From Nissolia schottii (taxonomy: Eukaryota; Streptophyta; Magnoliopsida; Fabales; Fabaceae), in assembly GCA_003254905.1 (NCBI GenBank), contig QANU01076285.1, positions 687,175 to 751,174 of the forward strand: a DNA stretch of 64,000 bases, in the 5' to 3' direction. Shown one piece after another: positions 59,073 through 64,000 of this stretch. The translations under genes and the position numbers were made by a program. The notes below the pieces were generated by a model, which was not told where the DNA came from, searched no databases, and saw nothing but the letters and a program-made list of their open reading frames with translations. The first letter of the stretch is position 1. Every line of letters starts with the position of its first letter.

Positions 59073-60160
59073 GGGATAATTATGTTTTTAGTCCCTGTAA
59101 AATTTGAAAGTTTGGTTTTAGTCCCTGCGTAAAAGTTTTAGTCCCTGCAAAATTGTAAAATTAGGTTTTAGTCCCTGGGGTGGGGTGAGGGTTGACTGTG
59201 CTGACGTGGCGCTGACGCGGCGCGCCACGTCAGATGTCACGTGGCATAACTCAAAACCCAACTCATGACCCGACCCGACCCGTTTTTAATTAAAATTAAA
59301 AAAAAAATCAAACAGCCCCCAGCCCCCAGCCCCCATCTCCTCCTCTCACCTCTCTCTAGAAAGTGTGAGGGAGGTGGCGGTGAGAAGCAACGGTGGCCGG
59401 CGCCAGCCGGAGGAGTGCTTCGTTCTTTGTCGGCTTCTCTCTCTCCCTGGCTCTCTCTCTCTCTCTCTCCGTGATTTTTTCGGTGTTGTTCTCTCTCTCT
59501 CTCTCTCTTTCTTTGCGGTTTCATTCTCCCCCTCGGCCTCACGTGGCTGCCGCCGCCATGGCAGGTCGCTGGCGGCGGCATCCTTCTGCTTCTCCTTCTA
59601 GACCCCTCTCTCTCAATCGAGCCCCTTCTCTCTCTCTTACGGAATCTCTCCCTCTCAAGCTCTCTCTCTCGAGCTACTCTTGCTCCCTGCTTCTCTCTTT
59701 GTGCTTCCCTCTGTTTTTCTTTTTTTATCTCACTCTCGGTTTCATGGGGATGCCACCGCCATAGCGAACCGCCAGCAGTGGCGGACTTCCTCTCTCTCCG
59801 GCGGCCTCTCTGTCTTTGTCTCACAGATCTATCTCTGTCTCTCTCTAGTTCTTCTCTCTCTCTGTTTTTTTTGGTCTCTGTGGTGTGTGGCTGTGAGTGT
59901 TGGCTGATTATTTTGGATCTGTTTGGTTTTGATTGATTTTCTTGCAGGTAGGGCATGTGGTGGTTTGGGGCAATTGATGGGTATGTGTGTGGTGGTTCGG
60001 TGGGTGAGGGTGGTTGCTAGCAGTGGCTGGTGGTGAGGGTGTGCGAGGAGGGTGGGTGGGGNTAAAACCTAATTTTACAATTTTGCAGGGACTAAAACTT
60101 TTACGCAGGGACTAAAACCAAACTTTTAAATTTTACAGGGACTAAAAATATAATTAACCC
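59073..60160. mobile_element. Non-autonomous Mutator-like element (Pack-MULE-like)
   Basis: 1088 bp. The terminal inverted repeats are 98 bp (59073-59170 and 60063-60160) with about three differences, starting GGG(A/T)TAATTAT and containing three TTTTAGTCCCTG motifs each. A perfect 9-bp duplication TTCTCAAAA (59064-59072 and 60161-60169) is diagnostic of the Mutator superfamily. The interior is much more GC-rich than the surroundings and full of CTCTCT runs and GGCGGC-type sequence (for example CGCTGGCGGCGGCATCC), as in Pack-MULEs that captured GC-rich gene 5' ends. Overlapping frames of 70-240 codons exist on both strands but are low-complexity, and no parent gene is recognised. The N at 60062 adjoins the right inverted repeat. 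Confidence 0.9.
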
Positions 60161-60193
60161 TTCTCAAAATTATAAAAGCAATATCATCCACGC

Positions 60194-60620
60194 ATTACAA
60201 GAAATTTGGTTTAGGACCACATTTTTTTATTAATTACACGTAAAATTGTTGTGTCTTTTGGTACAAAAGGGAACACTTTTATTGACAAAATGCTACATTT
60301 TATAACTTAAGGCCACCCTCAATTAGACAGCCCCCAATAAAATGTAGTCTTAACTTTATAATGCACTACAAGATATGCTATATTTTAACAAATGTTACTT
60401 TTTAACAAAGACTACATTTTTAAAGCTAATACATCATTTTTGTGGGGTGACTTTACGTATTATAAAGTGTAATTTTTTGTCAATAAAAATGTTATCTTTT
60501 ACATCTAATAACACACTTTTTAAGTGCAATTAATAACAAAGTGTAATCGTATATCAAATTTTTATAATAAAGTGTAACTTTATGTCAAATTGGCCAACAA
60601 TTTACATATTTAAAATTTAA
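60194..60620 (+). mobile_element. Possible CACTA-like terminus, incomplete
   Basis: CATTACAAGAAATTTGG at 60194 and CACTACAAGATATGC at 60363 resemble CACTA starts. The following 250 bp repeat AAAGTGTAA(C/T) and TACATTTT motifs in both orientations. No opposite end or duplication was found. Confidence 0.35.
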
Positions 60621-61075
60621 AATTTTGTGTCCTTGCCAACTCTTCAACCTCAGTTTTAGCAGACATATAAAAAAATTCCGTCAAATATTATTGGTCATAA
60701 AAATAATAATTATACCCTTCCATGCCTAACATGGCAACTGAAATATATTGAGAAGACCTTGTATTAATAATGCAATATTATGTCAAGTTAAATGACCATT
60801 TCTCTGCATTCTTATCTATAAGCGTGGCTAAATACTTGAATAATGGTCTTATTCTAGCCAGGTTGCAAGAAGAGTTCATTTTTAATTATTTTTATTTAAA
60901 AAGGCTACGTCTCTAGTTTGATACAATATATTACTATGCTATGACTATAATAACATTATCCACCATTCGTCCATTCATTTACTGTGAAGCATGTTGCACT
61001 CTTAATTTATCCTTCATCACCTACTTAAATAATTACAAAATTATTGTCAAATTCATAGAAATCCTATCCCTTCTT
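60621..61075. other. AT-rich intergenic DNA
   Basis: No gene or further element recognised. Confidence 0.5.
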
Positions 61076-61084
61076 AATTATTAA

Positions 61085-61464
61085 GGTGGTTTCTCACGTG
61101 CCTCATAAGATAAATACTCTCTCTTATTAAATTTATTATTTTTTAATTTTTAAAATTAAATTGATCAAATTTTATCATCATTTTATTATCTTATATGATA
61201 TATTGATGTTTTATGTAATCTGATGTGATAAATTAATATTTTTTGATATTATATTTATAGAGAGATACATCACAAGCTCAAATGATCCACAAATATTTAA
61301 ATATCTTACAAGTTGGTTCATTTAATAATTTAATTAATGATGAAAAATTTGTCAAAATCATATAAAATATGAAATGAATACACAATTCGATAAATTTAGT
61401 TAAAAAAATTATTAAAAATAAAAAAATTTAGTAGAAGATGATATTTACACGTGAGAAACCACAT
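61085..61464. mobile_element. Mutator-like MITE, 380 bp
   Basis: Inverted ends share GTGGTTTCTCACGTG (left GGTGGTTTCTCACGTGCC; right on the minus strand ATGTGGTTTCTCACGTGTAA). The same 9-bp sequence AATTATTAA lies immediately outside both ends (61076-61084 and 61465-61473). The interior is AT-rich and non-coding. The AT-rich duplication is less diagnostic than a mixed one. Confidence 0.7.
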
Positions 61465-61473
61465 AATTATTAA

Positions 61474-62978
61474 AGGGTTTATACTCATCTTTTCAACTAA
61501 GTCCTTTATCATACCAGAATTATATTTGTATTGATAATCAATAAAACGTTTTTGAGATTAACTTTTACACACATTATTGTCATTAAATTATGTACTATTA
61601 TTTAAAAGACATTTATGGTAGTAAATATATAATTCAACAATTTTTTTTATGTGACAACATATAATTAAATGATAATATATTATCAGTAACATCTTACTTT
61701 TTTTAAGTATGTAGTTTTTCTGATGGTAAGGATTTAAGTATATAGTTAATTATTTTTTTAAAAAAAAAAGTAAATAGTTAATTAGCAAAACAACGCCGAG
61801 TTTTAGGTTTTCTTTCACACATCATGAATGACCTTTCATAATTCCGAATGTAAAACGCCGAAAAAGCTTCCCATTATTTCAGCTAAAACAACTCTTCATG
61901 GATAATACTGATAAGTTAAACAAAAGGTAATGATATGTTGCGCCCCCTTCTATTATTTAAGATAAGCAATCAACTTTTGGAAAATCAAAATATCGCTATC
62001 ATAGCAACTAATTAACCTTTGATTATTAACCACCTTAATTAGTTAAATTCTACAATATTCAACTATATATGTGGGGAGAGTAACTGCTTTTTTTTGCCTT
62101 TTAGTGGCTCCACTCTGCATGAATGATACTGCAACTTCATAAAAATAGAAAGATTAAATGGCCCATTTTTTATGGCTGTTGAAGCTGATATGTGTTAATT
62201 TTGCACCAAAATTATTGCCCATAGCAACAGCCAAACCATATTATATGATCACGAATGGCAATCGCATTGTCACAACTTCATCTTAATTGAGGTGTCCAGA
62301 ACTCATTAGCCACAAAATACCAAGCCGAGTTGTAGGAAGAAAATAAATGTAAAATTGTGACAATGATATTAATGTCTTGAAGTTACTAGTTTGTATAGTA
62401 GTAAATCATATTAAATTCATAAAGTTTTATTGTATAATTAGAATGTAAATCTGAGTGATTTGATACACATGTTAAATTATAAGACCGCTCAAGAGTCTTT
62501 CTAAATGGAAGTTTCGGTCTTTAAATTGAAAGTGTAAACGTAAATCATTTTAATTTAGAAATTTAAAAATTAATTTATTATTCTTAAAATTGTAATTCAT
62601 TAGTCAAGTTAATCTTTTAATTTAATATCATTTATGTTTTCGTTGATTAGTTACATTAAATAGAGCTCTGATAAAAACTTAAACTGCAAATGAGACCATA
62701 ATATTATTTGAGGTTGAAAATGTAATTATTGTGGCATCACTTATATACAATTGTAAATTTCAGTTGATATCACAACTTCGTATGCAACTACAAATGCTTC
62801 CACAATCGCATTTGCAGCTTCAACTCTCAAGTGCTGCAACAATTCATTTACAACCTTAGTTATTGTCACAGTCTCACATAATATCATAAATTAGCTCAAA
62901 TGTGATAACACAATAATGATAATAAATCAAATGATAAATTTGACCTATGACTTATAACTTCAGAGATTAAAAAGTTAA
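61474..62978. other. AT-rich intergenic DNA, no feature recognised
   Basis: No open frame, domain or transposon ends seen on either strand. Confidence 0.5.
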
Positions 62979-63160
62979 GGGTGTGTTTGGTTTCCGTTTT
63001 CATTTATAGTTTCCATTTTCAAAATTTCTTATTTTCAAGTTTTTGTAAAGGAATCCATAAAAATTGAAAATGAAAATTGAATTTTATAGTTTCACCATTT
63101 TCTTCACAAATTCTTAATAACAAGAAATTCTAAAAATAAAAATTAAAACCAAACACATCC
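62979..63160. mobile_element. Short foldback MITE
   Basis: About 182 bp. The left end is GGGTGTGTTTGGTTTCCG, the right end on the minus strand GGATGTGTTTGGTTTTAA. Further inverted similarity lies inside (ATTTCTTATTTTCAAG and AGAATTTCTTGTTA regions). The flanks do not show an identical duplication. Confidence 0.6.
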
Positions 63161-64000
63161 TGAATTTTAAACGTTAAAGACTAAAATGACTTATATTTAC
63201 AATTCTAGGAACCGAATATTATCCACCTTATAAAACTTTGTCATGGAAAGGCCAAAAGGGTAATAAAGGGAGGGGAAAAGGCAGTGAGCTGGGAGCAAGT
63301 TAATGCCAGCCAGGTACTGTAAAAAGAAATAGAGCAAATTATGGCTTTATCTATGGAAAACCTTGTGTAACATCAATTTTGTTTATGAAATTTTTGTGAT
63401 TAAACACAATTTTGAAAGCTAAAATTTGTTACTATGATAATAGTTTCTAAAAGTTATTTGATATTAAATGAGTCTCGCAAAAGTTTAAGTATAATATCGA
63501 TCACTTTAATTCCTCAATAAATAAATTTGTGAAGATTCAAACTTTTTAAAAAAGGATGATCAAATAATTTATTTTAAAACCAAATGATATCATATTTTAA
63601 CTTTAATGTGAACCTATTTAACTTTAGTACGTTCATATTATATTTTAACTTTTAAAAATTTATTTAGTATAAAAAATCTTTTAAAGATTATTAGGGTAAT
63701 TTTAGATTGTATTTTGTATTAGGGACAAAAACATGACGATAAATTTTTTTTGTATTTTTTTGTATTTTGCTAAAGTTAGGATAGAAGGAAGAGATTCTCG
63801 GAGAAACAAAATTAGGGTTTAGAAGTATTGAAAATTTCTCCATCTTTATTTCCATGTCTCCGTCCTCATGTATCGTCTCTTGTGCTGATCGCAATCTTAA
63901 AGAATTAATTGAGTGGAACAAGACATGACAAAGTCTCACATCTACATATACAAGTTGTAAGTTTAAATACTTACTCGTCTTCTTCTTGGAGAGTGATTTT
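63161..64000. other. AT-rich intergenic DNA to the window end
   Basis: No supported gene. The 82-codon minus-strand frame at 63691-63939 matches no family I recognise and lies in repeat-like sequence. Confidence 0.45.

Noticed and set aside
59237..59956. 239-codon minus-strand frame rich in Arg/Glu, and plus-strand Ser/Leu frames, within the Mutator-like element
   Set aside because: Alternating-charge and Ser-Leu runs come from CTCTCT/GAGAGA sequence. No domain, and several overlapping frames on both strands are equally open.

Overview
The window is nuclear DNA from a flowering plant. Three genes have many GT-AG introns, intergenic DNA is AT-rich, and several classes of plant transposable element are present. 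Protein similarity recalled from the families and the style of the repeats suggest a legume, possibly Glycine; that is an inference, and no species-diagnostic marker was seen. There are two N gaps (7277-8050 and 25418-25501) and single Ns at 16377 and 60062.

Four protein-coding genes are well supported. (1) An intronless ATL-type RING-H2 E3 ubiquitin ligase at 19315-20403 (+). (2) The AP-1 clathrin-adaptor gamma subunit at 27105-40494 (-). I rebuilt 18 coding exons that join in frame to 872 residues. (3) A secreted/membrane NHL-repeat protein at 43066-46030 (-), with seven exons that join in frame to 501 residues. (4) A class II trehalose-phosphate synthase/phosphatase-like protein at 51240-54036 (-), with three exons giving 860 residues. 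All exon joins were made by eye from splice sites and phase. They encode unrelated housekeeping or regulatory functions (ubiquitination, Golgi/endosome traffic, an NHL scaffold, sugar signalling) and do not form a pathway.

From 1 to 18 kb the DNA is repeat-dominated. It holds a degenerate tandem repeat (about 0.97-1.5 kb), a small non-autonomous LTR element with a 30-bp minisatellite inside (3.16-4.41 kb), and a GC-rich promoter-like island with no gene (about 6 kb). Further along are a LINE RNase H remnant, a complete-ended CACTA element (8635-10924, TGA duplication), a decayed Copia fragment, an LTR-like dispersed repeat and a Gypsy protease remnant. Between ATL and AP-1 gamma (20.4-27 kb) lie a foldback element, a second locus of the first tandem-repeat family and a truncated CACTA-like end.

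AP-1 gamma introns carry several non-autonomous DNA transposons, two with 8-bp target duplications. After the TPS gene (56-64 kb) the DNA is again repeat-rich. It has foldback MITEs, a solo LTR with 5-bp duplication TCACT, a 1088-bp Mutator-like element with 98-bp terminal inverted repeats, 9-bp duplication TTCTCAAAA and a GC-rich interior, and a 380-bp Mutator-like MITE with a 9-bp duplication. I found no convincing new biological system. The most informative observations are the precisely delimited transposons, the minisatellite-bearing LTR element and the gene-less promoter-like island.
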